Shown: positions 23,704 to 32,357 of the stretch, piece after piece | How the letters are laid out: the number at the start of each line of letters is the position of its first letter | Numbering within the stretch: position 1 is the first letter of the stretch | DNA from: Streptomyces bacillaris | Lineage (GTDB): Bacteria > Actinomycetota > Actinomycetes > Streptomycetales > Streptomycetaceae | Reading direction: 5' to 3' | Length of the DNA stretch: 64,000 nucleotides | Assembly (NCBI RefSeq): GCF_003268675.1 | Contig: NZ_CP029378.1 | Location: forward strand, 2,418,001-2,482,000 | Program-made: the position numbers and the translations under genes | Notes under the pieces: model-generated | The model's input: the letters and a program-made list of their open reading frames with translations, nothing else | The model's database searches: none | Told to the model about the DNA's origin: nothing

Positions 23704-25929
23704 ATGCCGGAATCGCCCACACCAGCACCACCGGTTCCACAGGCGCCGGGACGGCGGTCGCTGACCCCCAAGTCCATCGTCGTCTGGAGCCTCGTCGCCC
23801 TGGTCGGCGCCATCGGCTGGGCCACCCTCGCGCTCTCGCGGGGTGAGGAGGTGTCCGCCGCCTGGATGCTCGCGGCGGCGCTCGGCTCGTACGCCATCGC
23901 GTACCGCTTCTACTCCCGGTTCATCGCCAACCGGGTGCTGAAGGCGGACAAGAACCGGGCGACCCCGGCCGAACTGCAGGACAACGGTGTCGACTTCCAC
24001 CCCACCGACCGCCGCGTCCTCTTCGGCCACCACTTCGCCGCCATCGCCGGGGCCGGTCCGCTGGTCGGCCCGGTGCTCGCGGCCCAGATGGGGTATCTGC
24101 CGGGCACGATCTGGCTCGTCGTCGGCGTCATCTTCGCCGGTGCCGTCCAGGACATGGTGACGCTGTTCTTCTCCACCCGCCGCAACGGCCGTTCGCTCGG
24201 CCAGATGGCGCGCGACGAGATAGGGCCGGTCGGCGGGATCGCCGCCCTGATCGCCGTCTTCATCATCATGATCATCCTGCTCGCGGTCCTCGCACTGGTC
24301 ATCGTGAACGCGCTCGCCCACTCCCCGTGGGGCGTCTTCTCCATCGGCATGACGATCCCGATCGCCCTCTTCATGGGCGTCTACCTGCGCATCCTGCGGC
24401 CCGGCAAGGTCAGTGAGGTCTCCCTCATCGGCGTCGCGCTGCTGCTCCTCGCGATCGTCGCGGGCGGCTGGGTGGCCGAGTCCTCGTGGGCGGACTTCTT
24501 CACCCTGGAGCCGGGCACGCTGGTCATCTGGATGATCGTGTACGGGTTCCTCGCCTCCGTGCTCCCCGTCTGGCTGCTGCTCGCCCCGCGCGACTACCTC
24601 TCCACCTTCATGAAGGTCGGCACGATCGCGCTGCTCGCCCTCGGTGTGGTGGTCGCGCTGCCGACCCTGAAGATGCCCGCGGTCACCGACTTCGCCACCA
24701 ACGGCCAGGGACCGGTCTTCGCCGGCTCGATGTTCCCGTTCGTCTTCATCACCATCGCCTGCGGCGCCCTCTCCGGCTTCCACTCCCTGGTCTCCTCCGG
24801 CACCACGCCGAAGATGGTCCAGAAGGAGACGCAGATCCGGATGATCGGCTACGGCGCCATGCTGACCGAGTCGTTCGTGGCGATCATGGCGATGATCGCG
24901 GCCTGCATCATCGACCCGGGGCTGTACTTCGCCATCAACGCGCCCGTCGGTGTGATCGGGGACAGCGTCCAGTCCGCCTCAGAGGCCGTGGCCAACTTCG
25001 GCTTCACCATCACCCCGGACGCCCTGGCCCAGGCCGCCAAGGACGTCGAGGAAGCCAGCCTGCTCTCCCGGACCGGCGGCGCGCCCACGTTCGCGCTCGG
25101 CATGGCGGAGATCTTCTCCGCAGTGATCGGTGGAACGGCGATGAAGGCGTTCTGGTACCACTTCGCCATCATGTTCGAGGCGCTCTTCATCCTCACCACC
25201 GTGGACGCCGGAACCCGGGTCGGGCGCTTCATGCTCCAGGACATGCTGGGCAACGCCTACAAGCCGTTCCGCGAGGTCAGCTGGAAGCCGGGCGTCTGGT
25301 TCGCCAGCGCCGTCGTGGTCGGCGGCTGGGGCTACTTCCTCTGGGTCGGCGTGCACGACCCGCTGGGCGGCATCAACCAGCTCTTCCCGCTCTTCGGCAT
25401 CGCCAACCAGCTGCTGGCCGCTGTCGCGCTCGCCGTCTGCACCACCCTGCTGGTGAAGTCCGGCCGCCTGAAGTGGGCCTGGGTCACCGCCGTACCGCTC
25501 GCCTGGGACGTGGCGGTCACCCTCACCGCGAGCTGGCAGAAGATCTTCTCCTCGGACGTGAAGATCGGCTTCTTCGCCCAGCGCGACAAGTACCAGGCGG
25601 GCATCGACGCGGGCGAGGTGCTGGCCCCCGCCAAGTCCATGGACGACATGCGGACCATCGTCACCAACTCCACCGTCGACGGGGTGCTCTGCGCGCTCTT
25701 CGCCCTCCTCATCGTCGTCGTCCTCGTGGACGCCGGCCGGGTCTGCTACAAGGCCATCCGCGACCCGGAGACCGTCAAGCTCCACGAAACGCCGTTCGTG
25801 CAGTCGAAGTTCGTCGCCCCGGCCTCGCTCTTCGCCACCAAGGAGGAGAAGGCCGAGCTGGCGGAGGCCGGTGTCGGACCCGAGGGCGGCCTGCGCAAGG
25901 AGCCGGCCGGGACGGGGAGCCGGACATGA
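23704..25929 (+). CDS. cstA: Carbon starvation protein CstA (pyruvate/peptide transporter family)
   Basis: A 741-residue membrane protein with about 16-18 helices. The CstA domain shows HHFAAIAGAGPLVGPVLAAQ (about 111-130), FAGAVQDMVTLFFSTRRNG, CGALSGFHSLVSSGTTPKMV and GIANQLLAAVALAV. Family members import pyruvate or small peptides when carbon is short. The ATG at 23704 after gaggggacgg was chosen; the reading frame extends upstream without a good start. The TGA overlaps the next gene's ATG, as is usual for CstA and its small partner. It follows dasR in the same order as in S. coelicolor. Confidence 0.93.
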   Translation: MPESPTPAPPVPQAPGRRSLTPKSIVVWSLVALVGAIGWATLALSRGEEVSAAWMLAAALGSYAIAYRFYSRFIANRVLKADKNRATPAELQDNGVDFHPTDRRVLFGHHFAAIAGAGPLVGPVLAAQMGYLPGTIWLVVGVIFAGAVQDMVTLFFSTRRNGRSLGQMARDEIGPVGGIAALIAVFIIMIILLAVLALVIVNALAHSPWGVFSIGMTIPIALFMGVYLRILRPGKVSEVSLIGVALLLLAIVAGGWVAESSWADFFTLEPGTLVIWMIVYGFLASVLPVWLLLAPRDYLSTFMKVGTIALLALGVVVALPTLKMPAVTDFATNGQGPVFAGSMFPFVFITIACGALSGFHSLVSSGTTPKMVQKETQIRMIGYGAMLTESFVAIMAMIAACIIDPGLYFAINAPVGVIGDSVQSASEAVANFGFTITPDALAQAAKDVEEASLLSRTGGAPTFALGMAEIFSAVIGGTAMKAFWYHFAIMFEALFILTTVDAGTRVGRFMLQDMLGNAYKPFREVSWKPGVWFASAVVVGGWGYFLWVGVHDPLGGINQLFPLFGIANQLLAAVALAVCTTLLVKSGRLKWAWVTAVPLAWDVAVTLTASWQKIFSSDVKIGFFAQRDKYQAGIDAGEVLAPAKSMDDMRTIVTNSTVDGVLCALFALLIVVVLVDAGRVCYKAIRDPETVKLHETPFVQSKFVAPASLFATKEEKAELAEAGVGPEGGLRKEPAGTGSRT

Positions 25930-26129
25930 CCGTCGCGGACGTACGGCGGCTGGCGGGACGGATCCGTTTCTACGTCCGTGAGCTGACCGGCGAGGCCGCG
26001 TACGACCGCTATGTGGCGCACGCCAGGACACACGATCCGGACACGCCGGTGATGAGCCGCCGGGCCTTCGAGCACAGCCGCACGGACGCCCGCGAGGCGG
26101 ACCCCCGCGAGGGCTTCCGCTGCTGCTGA
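25926..26129 (+). CDS. YbdD/YjiX family small protein (CstA partner)
   Basis: A 67-residue protein of the YbdD/DUF466 family: RIRFYVRELTGEAAYDRYVA, HARTHDPDTPVMSRRAFE and a C-terminal REGFRCC close to the family's usual 'R-RCC' end. These proteins are encoded directly after CstA-type transporters and are needed for their activity in Escherichia coli. ATGA overlap with cstA. Confidence 0.92.
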   Translation: MTVADVRRLAGRIRFYVRELTGEAAYDRYVAHARTHDPDTPVMSRRAFEHSRTDAREADPREGFRCC

Positions 26130-26145
26130 CCACCGTCGGCCGATC

Positions 26146-26181
26146 GGGGCCGCCACACCCCTCCGGGGGCGCGGCGGCCCC
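26146..26181 (+). terminator. cstA operon terminator
   Basis: Inverted repeat ggggccgcc (26146-26154) and ggcggcccc (26173-26181), followed by ctttcc. Confidence 0.65.
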
Positions 26182-26260
26182 TTTCCGCGCCCCCGGACGA
26201 GCCCGTCCGCCGCTCGATTCCCCGGTGCGCGGAGCCGCGACCGTACGTAAGGATGTGCCC

Positions 26261-26938
26261 ATGACATCGCACACCCGGTCGCCCCGGCTCCGGCCCCTGC
26301 TCCTGGCCGCGGCCCTGGCACTGGCGGCGGTCACGGGCTGCGGCACCGCGTCGGCGCCCGGCTCGGAGCCGACGGCGGAGCGGAGCTCTTCGGCCGAACC
26401 GGCGCCCGACCGGGCGGAGCTGGAGGCGCGGGCCGCCGCCGCGCAGCTCGTCACGGACCATGTCTGGGTGACCGAGGCCGCGGGCTACGCCCTGGCGCGC
26501 CAGTCGGTCGGGGTGCTCGGTGACGACGGGTTCGGCAGCTCCTACACCGCGCCGGACGGCGGCCTGCTCCAGCTGTCGGTGGAACGCCGCCCGCACGCCG
26601 TGGCGGACTGCACGGGCGCCGCCGCGCCCGCCGACGGTGAGAAGCCCCTGGTGACGTGCGAGCGGGACGGCGAACACTGGTACCGCGCCACGGAGTCGGA
26701 CCACGCGTACGCCCGGGAGCAGGACGGACTCGTGATCACGGTGAGCGGGGCGCGCGAGAAGGTGGACCGGGCGACGCTGCGGTCGGCGGCGCGGGCCGCC
26801 CACCGCGCCGACGGCCACGAGCTGGACCGGGTGCTGCCGCCCGCCGGGGGCGGCTCCGGACAACAGCCCGTCGAGCGCGGCGATCTGCCGCCGGTGGGCG
26901 ACGGCGCCCCGGACAACGAGGTGGGAGCGAGCGGCTGA
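26261..26938 (+). CDS. Putative lipoprotein, 225 aa
   Basis: The N-terminus RLRPLLLAAALALAAVTGCG is a lipoprotein signal with cleavage before Cys27 (AVTGC). The mature part is acidic, with an Ala/Glu helix (ELEARAAAAQLVTDHVWV), a small domain with two Cys (ADCTGAAAP and LVTCERDGEHW) and a disordered Pro/Gly tail. The two cysteines could form a disulfide outside the cell. No known family. The stop overlaps the next gene's start (TGATG), so it shares a transcript with the acetyltransferase. Confidence 0.7.
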   Translation: MTSHTRSPRLRPLLLAAALALAAVTGCGTASAPGSEPTAERSSSAEPAPDRAELEARAAAAQLVTDHVWVTEAAGYALARQSVGVLGDDGFGSSYTAPDGGLLQLSVERRPHAVADCTGAAAPADGEKPLVTCERDGEHWYRATESDHAYAREQDGLVITVSGAREKVDRATLRSAARAAHRADGHELDRVLPPAGGGSGQQPVERGDLPPVGDGAPDNEVGASG

Positions 26939-27447
26939 TGGATCTGACGATCAGGGTGGCGGAGCCCGGCGAGTACGCCGTACTCGGCGAGATCATCGCC
27001 GAGGCCTATCTCGGCGATGGTCTGCTGGACGGCCCTCAGGACCCCTACCTTCTCAGACTGCGGGCAGTGGAGCAGCGGGCGGCCGAGGCCGAGGTGCTCG
27101 TGGCGCTCGACGCGGACGGGGTGGTGCTCGGCGGTGTGACGTATGCCGCTCCCGGCACTCCGTGGCGCGATATCTCCGGTCCGGACGAGGCCGAGTTCCG
27201 GATGCTCGCCGTGGCCCGCGCGGGGCGGGGACGGGGCGTGGGAGAGGCGCTCGTACGGGCGTGCGTCGAGCGGGCCCGGTCCGCCGAAGGCGTCCGGGGG
27301 CTGGTGCTGTCGACGCAGCCGGCCATGCTCCCGGCCCATAGGATCTACCGTCGGCTCGGCTTTCTGCGGACCCCTGAGCGGGACTGGGAGCCGGTGCCGG
27401 GCCTGCGCCTCCTGACCTTCCGGCTGGAGCTGGAGGCGGCCTCCTGA
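26938..27447 (+). CDS. GNAT-family N-acetyltransferase
   Basis: A 169-residue acetyltransferase. The acetyl-CoA loop reads MLAVARAGRGRGVGEALVRA (about residues 87-106; the R/QxxGxG motif is RAGRGRGVG), with a preceding strand EAEVLVALDADGVVLGGVTY and a terminal PAHRIYRRLGFLRTPERDW, the motif B end of GNAT proteins. The substrate is unknown. It is translationally coupled to the lipoprotein gene. Confidence 0.88.
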   Translation: MDLTIRVAEPGEYAVLGEIIAEAYLGDGLLDGPQDPYLLRLRAVEQRAAEAEVLVALDADGVVLGGVTYAAPGTPWRDISGPDEAEFRMLAVARAGRGRGVGEALVRACVERARSAEGVRGLVLSTQPAMLPAHRIYRRLGFLRTPERDWEPVPGLRLLTFRLELEAAS

Positions 27448-27468
27448 AGGGCACAAGGAATCAACGCG

Positions 27469-27516
27469 ACACAACATGTGGGGGCCGCATCATCTGGCGG
27501 CCCCCACATGTATGCT
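27469..27516. promoter_or_regulatory. Inverted repeat with two probable NrdR boxes at the nrdA promoter
   Basis: acacaacatgtggggg at about 27469-27484 and its near mirror cccccacatgtatgct at 27501-27516 each resemble the NrdR box ACAC-N8-GTGT-like pattern and lie 32 bases (three helical turns) centre to centre, the usual NrdR arrangement. The same bases form a 14-base hairpin (catgtgggggccgc, 27475-27488 with 27497-27510). TATGCT at 27511 could be the -10 element. NrdR control of nrdABS is known in S. coelicolor; the exact boxes here are inferred. Confidence 0.55.
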
Positions 27517-27660
27517 CGACCTCGCTGTCGCCGCAGGGGAATCCGGTGCGAATCCGGAACTGTCCCGCAACGGTGTGATCAGTGTGCTTTGCACACCCGA
27601 AGTCCGAAGACCTGTCGACAGTACGTCCGGCTCGACCGAACCGGACGGCAGACGTCCGGG
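27514..27660 (+). promoter_or_regulatory. Cobalamin (B12) riboswitch controlling nrdAB
   Basis: The conserved core gccgcaggggaatccggtgc starts at 27530, followed by gaatccggaactgtcccgca and acggtg; the B12-box-like segment agtccgaagacctgtcgac is at 27601-27619. After it, three copies of a 7-base segment (cgtccgg at 27624, ccggacg at 27641, cgtccgg at 27653) can pair in two exclusive ways, a likely expression switch. S. coelicolor nrdABS is repressed by B12 in this way because the B12-dependent NrdJ then makes deoxynucleotides. The region 27448-27767 has no gene. Confidence 0.9.
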
Positions 27661-27767
27661 CCTCGCGGATGGGCCGGTGGACGCCGTAGCAGTGCTGCCT
27701 TCCCAGGCATCGTGCTGCCCGGTTTCCCCGCTCGCCGCCGGCCCCCAGCCGAGCGAGGGAAAGCCCA

Positions 27768-30182
27768 GTGACCATCGCGCCCGCCGATCCGGTTTCAGCC
27801 ACCGAATCCGCTGCCTCCACCGCGTCCGGAGAAGGCACGACCGACGGACCCGGGACCGCCCTGCTGCGGACCCTGACCGACCTCACCGTCGATCTGCCCG
27901 ACACCGACCCCGGACGGGTCGCCGCCTCCGCGCTCCGCGGGCGCAACGCCCGCTCCGACGAGGCCGAGCTGCGCACGCTGGCCACCGAGGCGGCGGCGGG
28001 CCTGATCTCCGAGGACCCGGCGTACTCCAAGCTCGCCGCCCGGCTGCTGACCCGGACGATCGCCGACGAGGCCGCGAGCCAGGGCGCCACCTCCTTCTCC
28101 GCCTCGGTCGCCGTCGGCCACCGCGAGGGCCTGATCGCGGACCGCACCGCCGCCTTCGTGGAGCTGCACTCCGAGGCGCTGGACGCGCTGGTGGAGCGGA
28201 CGCTGGCCGAGGGCGCGGACGACCGCTTCGGCTACTTCGGTCTCCGTACGCTGCACAGCCGTTACCTGCTGCGCCACCCGCTCACCCGTCAGGTCATCGA
28301 GACCCCGCAGCACTTCATGCTGCGCGTGGCCGCCGGTCTGGCCGAGGACGAGTCGGTGCGGGCCCTGGACGAGGTCGCCGCGCTCTACGGGCTGATGAGC
28401 AAGCTGGACTACCTCCCCTCCTCCCCCACGCTCTTCAACTCCGGCACCCGGCACCCGCAGATGTCCTCCTGCTATCTGCTGGACTCCCCCAAGGACGAGC
28501 TGGACTCGATCTACGACCGCTACCACCAGGTGGCGCGCCTCTCGAAGCACGCGGGCGGCATCGGCCTCTCCTACTCCCGTATCCGCGCCCGGGGTTCGCT
28601 GATCCGGGGCACCAACGGGCACTCCAACGGCATCGTGCCGTTCCTCAAGACGCTGGACGCCTCCGTGGCGGCGGTGAACCAGGGCGGCCGGCGCAAGGGC
28701 GCGGCGGCGGTCTACCTGGAGACCTGGCACGCGGACATCGAGGAGTTCCTGGAGCTGCGCGACAACACGGGTGAGGACCAGCGGCGTACGCACAACCTCA
28801 ACCTGGCGCACTGGATCCCGGACGAGTTCATGCGCCGGGTCGACGCGGACACCGAGTGGTCGCTCTTCTCCCCCGCCGACGTGCCCGAGCTGGTCGACCT
28901 GTGGGGCGACGAGTTCGACGCGGCCTACCGCGCGGCCGAGGCCAAGGGCCTGGCCCGCAAGACGATGCCGGCGCGTGAGCTGTACGGCCGGATGATGCGC
29001 ACCCTCGCCCAGACCGGCCAGGGGTGGATGACGTTCAAGGACGCCTCCAACCGGACCGCGAACCAGACCGCCGAGCCGGGCCGGGTCGTGCACTCCTCGA
29101 ACCTGTGCACGGAGATCCTGGAGGTCACCAACGACGGTGAGACGGCCGTCTGCAACCTGGGCTCGGTCAACCTGGGCGCGTTCGTGGCCGACGGCACGAT
29201 CGACTGGGACCGTCTGGACTCCACCGTCCGTACGGCCGTGACCTTCCTCGACCGGGTCGTCGACATCAACTTCTACCCGACCGAGCAGGCCGGGAACTCC
29301 AACTCCCGCTGGCGGCCGGTCGGTCTGGGCGCCATGGGCCTCCAGGACGTCTTCTTCCAGCTGCGCCTGCCGTTCGACTCGCCCGAGGCCCGCGCGCTCT
29401 CCACGAAGATCTCCGAGCGGATCATGCTGGCCGCGTACGAGGCGTCCTGCGACCTGGCCGAGCGCTCGGGCCCGCTGCCCGCGTGGTCGGAGACGCGTGC
29501 CGCGCGCGGTGTGCTCCACCCCGACCACTACGACACCGAGCTGAACTGGCCCGAGCGCTGGGACGCCCTGCGCGCCCGGATCGCCAAGACCGGCATGCGC
29601 AACTCGCTGCTGCTCGCCATCGCGCCGACCGCGACGATCGCCTCGATCGCCGGTGTGTACGAGTGCATCGAGCCGCAGGTCTCCAACCTGTTCAAGCGCG
29701 AGACGCTCAGCGGCGAGTTCCTCCAGGTGAACGCCTACCTGGTGGACGAGCTGAAGAAGCTCGGCGTCTGGGACGCCCGCACCCGTGAGGCGCTGCGCGA
29801 GGCCAGCGGCTCGGTCCAGGGCTTCGCGTGGATCCCCGAGGACGTGCGGGCGCTGTACCGCACGGCGTGGGAGATCCCGCAGCGCGGTCTGATCGACATG
29901 GCGGCGGCCCGTACGCCGTTCCTCGACCAGAGCCAGTCGCTCAACCTGTTCCTGGAGACGCCGACGATCGGCAAGCTCTCCTCGATGTACGCGTACGCCT
30001 GGAAGCAGGGGCTGAAGACGACGTACTACCTCCGCTCGCGCCCGGCGACCCGGATCGCCCGTGCCGCGTCCGGCCAGGCGGCGGCCGCCGCCCCCATCCC
30101 CGTACAGCAGGCGACGGCTCCTGACGCGGACGCCATCGCCTGCTCCCTCGAAAACCCCGAGTCCTGCGAGGCCTGCCAGTAA
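27768..30182 (+). CDS. nrdA: Class Ia ribonucleotide reductase, large subunit NrdA
   Basis: An 804-residue cytosolic enzyme reducing ribonucleotides to deoxyribonucleotides with NrdB and oxygen. The catalytic set is complete: Cys235 (MSSCYLLDSP) and Cys462 (AVCNLGSVNL) form the redox pair, and Asn445, Cys447 and Glu449 (SSNLCTEI) are the radical site. TTYYLRSR near the end holds the radical-transfer tyrosines and the tail ESCEACQ is the thioredoxin-reducible CxxC. No ATP-cone signature is seen in the first 90 residues, so dATP inhibition there may be lacking. Start GTG at 27768. A B12 riboswitch precedes it and nrdB overlaps its stop. Confidence 0.96.
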   Translation: MTIAPADPVSATESAASTASGEGTTDGPGTALLRTLTDLTVDLPDTDPGRVAASALRGRNARSDEAELRTLATEAAAGLISEDPAYSKLAARLLTRTIADEAASQGATSFSASVAVGHREGLIADRTAAFVELHSEALDALVERTLAEGADDRFGYFGLRTLHSRYLLRHPLTRQVIETPQHFMLRVAAGLAEDESVRALDEVAALYGLMSKLDYLPSSPTLFNSGTRHPQMSSCYLLDSPKDELDSIYDRYHQVARLSKHAGGIGLSYSRIRARGSLIRGTNGHSNGIVPFLKTLDASVAAVNQGGRRKGAAAVYLETWHADIEEFLELRDNTGEDQRRTHNLNLAHWIPDEFMRRVDADTEWSLFSPADVPELVDLWGDEFDAAYRAAEAKGLARKTMPARELYGRMMRTLAQTGQGWMTFKDASNRTANQTAEPGRVVHSSNLCTEILEVTNDGETAVCNLGSVNLGAFVADGTIDWDRLDSTVRTAVTFLDRVVDINFYPTEQAGNSNSRWRPVGLGAMGLQDVFFQLRLPFDSPEARALSTKISERIMLAAYEASCDLAERSGPLPAWSETRAARGVLHPDHYDTELNWPERWDALRARIAKTGMRNSLLLAIAPTATIASIAGVYECIEPQVSNLFKRETLSGEFLQVNAYLVDELKKLGVWDARTREALREASGSVQGFAWIPEDVRALYRTAWEIPQRGLIDMAAARTPFLDQSQSLNLFLETPTIGKLSSMYAYAWKQGLKTTYYLRSRPATRIARAASGQAAAAAPIPVQQATAPDADAIACSLENPESCEACQ

Positions 30183-31201
30183 TGAGCACCACGAACAACG
30201 AGAAGAACCTGCTCGACCCGGGATTCGAGCTGACCCTGCGTCCCATGCGCTACCCGGACTTCTACGAGCGCTACCGGGACGCGATCAAGAACACCTGGAC
30301 CGTGGAGGAGGTCGACCTCCACTCGGACGTGGCCGACCTCGCCAAGCTGTCGCCGGGTGAGCAGCACATGATCGGCCGCCTGGTCGCCTTCTTCGCGACC
30401 GGCGACTCGATCGTGGCGAACAACCTGGTCCTGACGCTGTACAAGCACATCAACTCCCCCGAGGCGCGGCTGTACCTGTCGCGGCAGCTCTTCGAGGAGG
30501 CCGTGCACGTCCAGTTCTATCTGACGCTGCTGGACACCTACCTGCCCGACCCGGACGACCGGGCGGCGGCGTTCGCGGCGGTGGAGAACATCCCCTCCAT
30601 CCGCGAGAAGGCGCAGTTCTGCTTCAAGTGGATGGACTCGGTCGAGACGATCGACCGCCTGGAGACGAAGGCCGACCGCCGTCGCTTCCTGCTGAACCTG
30701 ATCTGCTTCGCGGCGTGCATCGAGGGGCTGTTCTTCTACGGCGCCTTCGCCTACGTCTACTGGTTCCGCTCGCGCGGTCTGCTGCACGGCCTCGCCACGG
30801 GCACCAACTGGGTCTTCCGTGACGAGACGATGCACATGAACTTCGCCTTCGAGGTCGTGGACACCGTCCGCAAGGAGGAGCCCGAGCTCTTCGACGACGC
30901 TCTCCAGCAGCAGGTCACCGACATGCTGAAGGAGGCCGTCGAGGCGGAGCTGCAGTTCGGCCGCGACCTGTGCGGCGAGGGCCTGCCCGGCATGAACACC
31001 GAGTCGATGCGCCAGTACCTGGAGTGCGTCGCCGACCAGCGCCTGGCCCGCCTGGGCTTCCCGACGGTGTACGGCTCGGAGAACCCGTTCTCCTTCATGG
31101 AACTGCAGGGCGTCCAGGAGCTGACGAACTTCTTCGAGCGCCGCCCGTCCGCCTACCAGGTGGCGGTGGAGGGCTCGGTCGGGTTCGACGACGACTTCTA
31201 G
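30182..31201 (+). CDS. nrdB: Class Ia ribonucleotide reductase, small subunit NrdB
   Basis: A 339-residue ferritin-like di-iron protein that makes the tyrosyl radical for NrdA. Metal ligands are seen in FATGDSIVAN (Asp75), LFEEAVHVQFY (Glu106, His109), CIEGLFFYGAF and FRDETMHMNFAFEV (Glu238, His241). Tyr113 aligns with the radical tyrosine of E. coli R2, so this is not the Phe-type class Ic. The C-terminal acidic tail SVGFDDDF docks to NrdA. It starts at the last A of the nrdA stop (TAATG). In S. coelicolor an AraC-type gene (nrdS) follows directly; here an insert separates them. Confidence 0.95.
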   Translation: MSTTNNEKNLLDPGFELTLRPMRYPDFYERYRDAIKNTWTVEEVDLHSDVADLAKLSPGEQHMIGRLVAFFATGDSIVANNLVLTLYKHINSPEARLYLSRQLFEEAVHVQFYLTLLDTYLPDPDDRAAAFAAVENIPSIREKAQFCFKWMDSVETIDRLETKADRRRFLLNLICFAACIEGLFFYGAFAYVYWFRSRGLLHGLATGTNWVFRDETMHMNFAFEVVDTVRKEEPELFDDALQQQVTDMLKEAVEAELQFGRDLCGEGLPGMNTESMRQYLECVADQRLARLGFPTVYGSENPFSFMELQGVQELTNFFERRPSAYQVAVEGSVGFDDDF

Positions 31202-31223
31202 ACCCGCTCCGGATCCCTACGAC

Positions 31224-31260
31224 GGAAGGCCCCACTGCGCCGAGCGCGGTGGGGCCTTCC
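31224..31260 (+). terminator. nrdAB terminator
   Basis: Perfect 12-base arms ggaaggccccac (31224-31235) with 31249-31260 and a 13-base loop, just after nrdB. Confidence 0.85.
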
Positions 31261-31305
31261 GCATCCCGTCACGGCATGACGAGGGCCGACCGGACGGAAA
31301 AATAC

Positions 31306-31320
31306 TTGGACCAGACCAAG
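31306..31320. promoter_or_regulatory. dre-like sequence upstream of the ABC-2 exporter
   Basis: ttggaccagaccaag is nearly palindromic, and its core TGGACCAGACCA (31307-31318) matches 10 of 12 dre positions. It lies 66 bases before the exporter ATPase start, where a repressor would act. DasR or another GntR protein could bind it. Confidence 0.45.
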
Positions 31321-31385
31321 CCTCGGCGTGCACACTCTCAGATCGATCACGCCCGACCGGGCCCGGCTCGCTCAGAGAGGCGTAC

Positions 31386-32357
31386 ATGCCCGTCATCGAA
31401 GTGGCAGACCTCGTCAAGGAGTTCAGCCGACCCAAACGGCAGGAGGGCCCCTTCGCGGGCATCCGTACGCTGCTGACCAGGGAACAGACCGTCAAGCGTG
31501 CCGTCGACGGCGTCAGCTTCACGGTCGAGCAGGGCGAGATGGTCGGCTATCTCGGCCCCAACGGCGCGGGGAAGTCCACCACCATCAAGATGCTCACCGG
31601 CATCCTCGTCCCCACGTCCGGCACGGTCACGGTCGCCGGTGCCACACCCTGGCGGGACCGGTCCCACAACGCCCGCCGGATAGGCGTGGTCTTCGGCCAG
31701 CGCAGCCAGCTCTGGTGGGACCTGCCCCTGCGGGACTCGCTCTGGCTGATCGGCCGTCTCTACGACGTGCCGCAGGCCCGGTTCCGCGAGAGGCAGCGGC
31801 AGTTCAGCGAGGTGCTGGACCTGGGCCCGTTCCTCGACACCCCCGTCCGCCAGCTCTCCCTGGGCCAGCGGATGCGCGGCGACCTCGCCGCCGCGATGCT
31901 CTACGACCCGGACATCCTCTACCTGGACGAGCCGACCGTCGGGCTCGACGTCATCGCCAAGGAGCGAATACGCACCTTCGTCGGGGAACTGAACCGGGAG
32001 TCGGGTACGACGGTCGTCCTCACCACCCACGACCTGGACGACGTCGAGGAACTCTGCGACCGGATCGTCCTCATCGATCACGGCAGGGTCGCCTACGACG
32101 GCGCGGTGGACGAACTGAAGGCCCGCTACGCCCCGCACCGGGAACTCGTGGTGCAGACCGACCGGCTGGAGAGCGTCGAGGGCGCGGAGGTCGTCCGCCG
32201 GGAGGACGGCAAGGTGTGGCTGCGCTTCGACCCCGTACGCACCCCGCCCGCCGAACTGGTGGCGGCGGTGCTGGCGCAGCACCGGGTGACCGACCTCTCG
32301 ATCGTGGAACCCGAGCTGGAGAGCGTCATCCACCGGATCTACGCGGACCGCGGATGA
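31386..32357 (+). CDS. ABC-2 exporter, ATP-binding protein (COG4586 type)
   Basis: A 323-residue cytosolic ATPase. Walker A YLGPNGAGKSTTIKMLTG (about 54-71), Q-loop VFGQRSQLWWDL, signature LSLGQRMRGDLAAAMLYDP, Walker B DILYLDEPTVGLDV and the switch VVLTTHDLDDVEEL are intact. The C-terminal about 90 residues are a small extra domain. The trailing ATGA overlap with the first permease makes a three-gene export operon. Such ATPase plus two DUF990-type permeases (COG4586/4587/3694) include drug exporters such as the viologen exporter family; the cargo here is unknown. Confidence 0.9.
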   Translation: MPVIEVADLVKEFSRPKRQEGPFAGIRTLLTREQTVKRAVDGVSFTVEQGEMVGYLGPNGAGKSTTIKMLTGILVPTSGTVTVAGATPWRDRSHNARRIGVVFGQRSQLWWDLPLRDSLWLIGRLYDVPQARFRERQRQFSEVLDLGPFLDTPVRQLSLGQRMRGDLAAAMLYDPDILYLDEPTVGLDVIAKERIRTFVGELNRESGTTVVLTTHDLDDVEELCDRIVLIDHGRVAYDGAVDELKARYAPHRELVVQTDRLESVEGAEVVRREDGKVWLRFDPVRTPPAELVAAVLAQHRVTDLSIVEPELESVIHRIYADRG

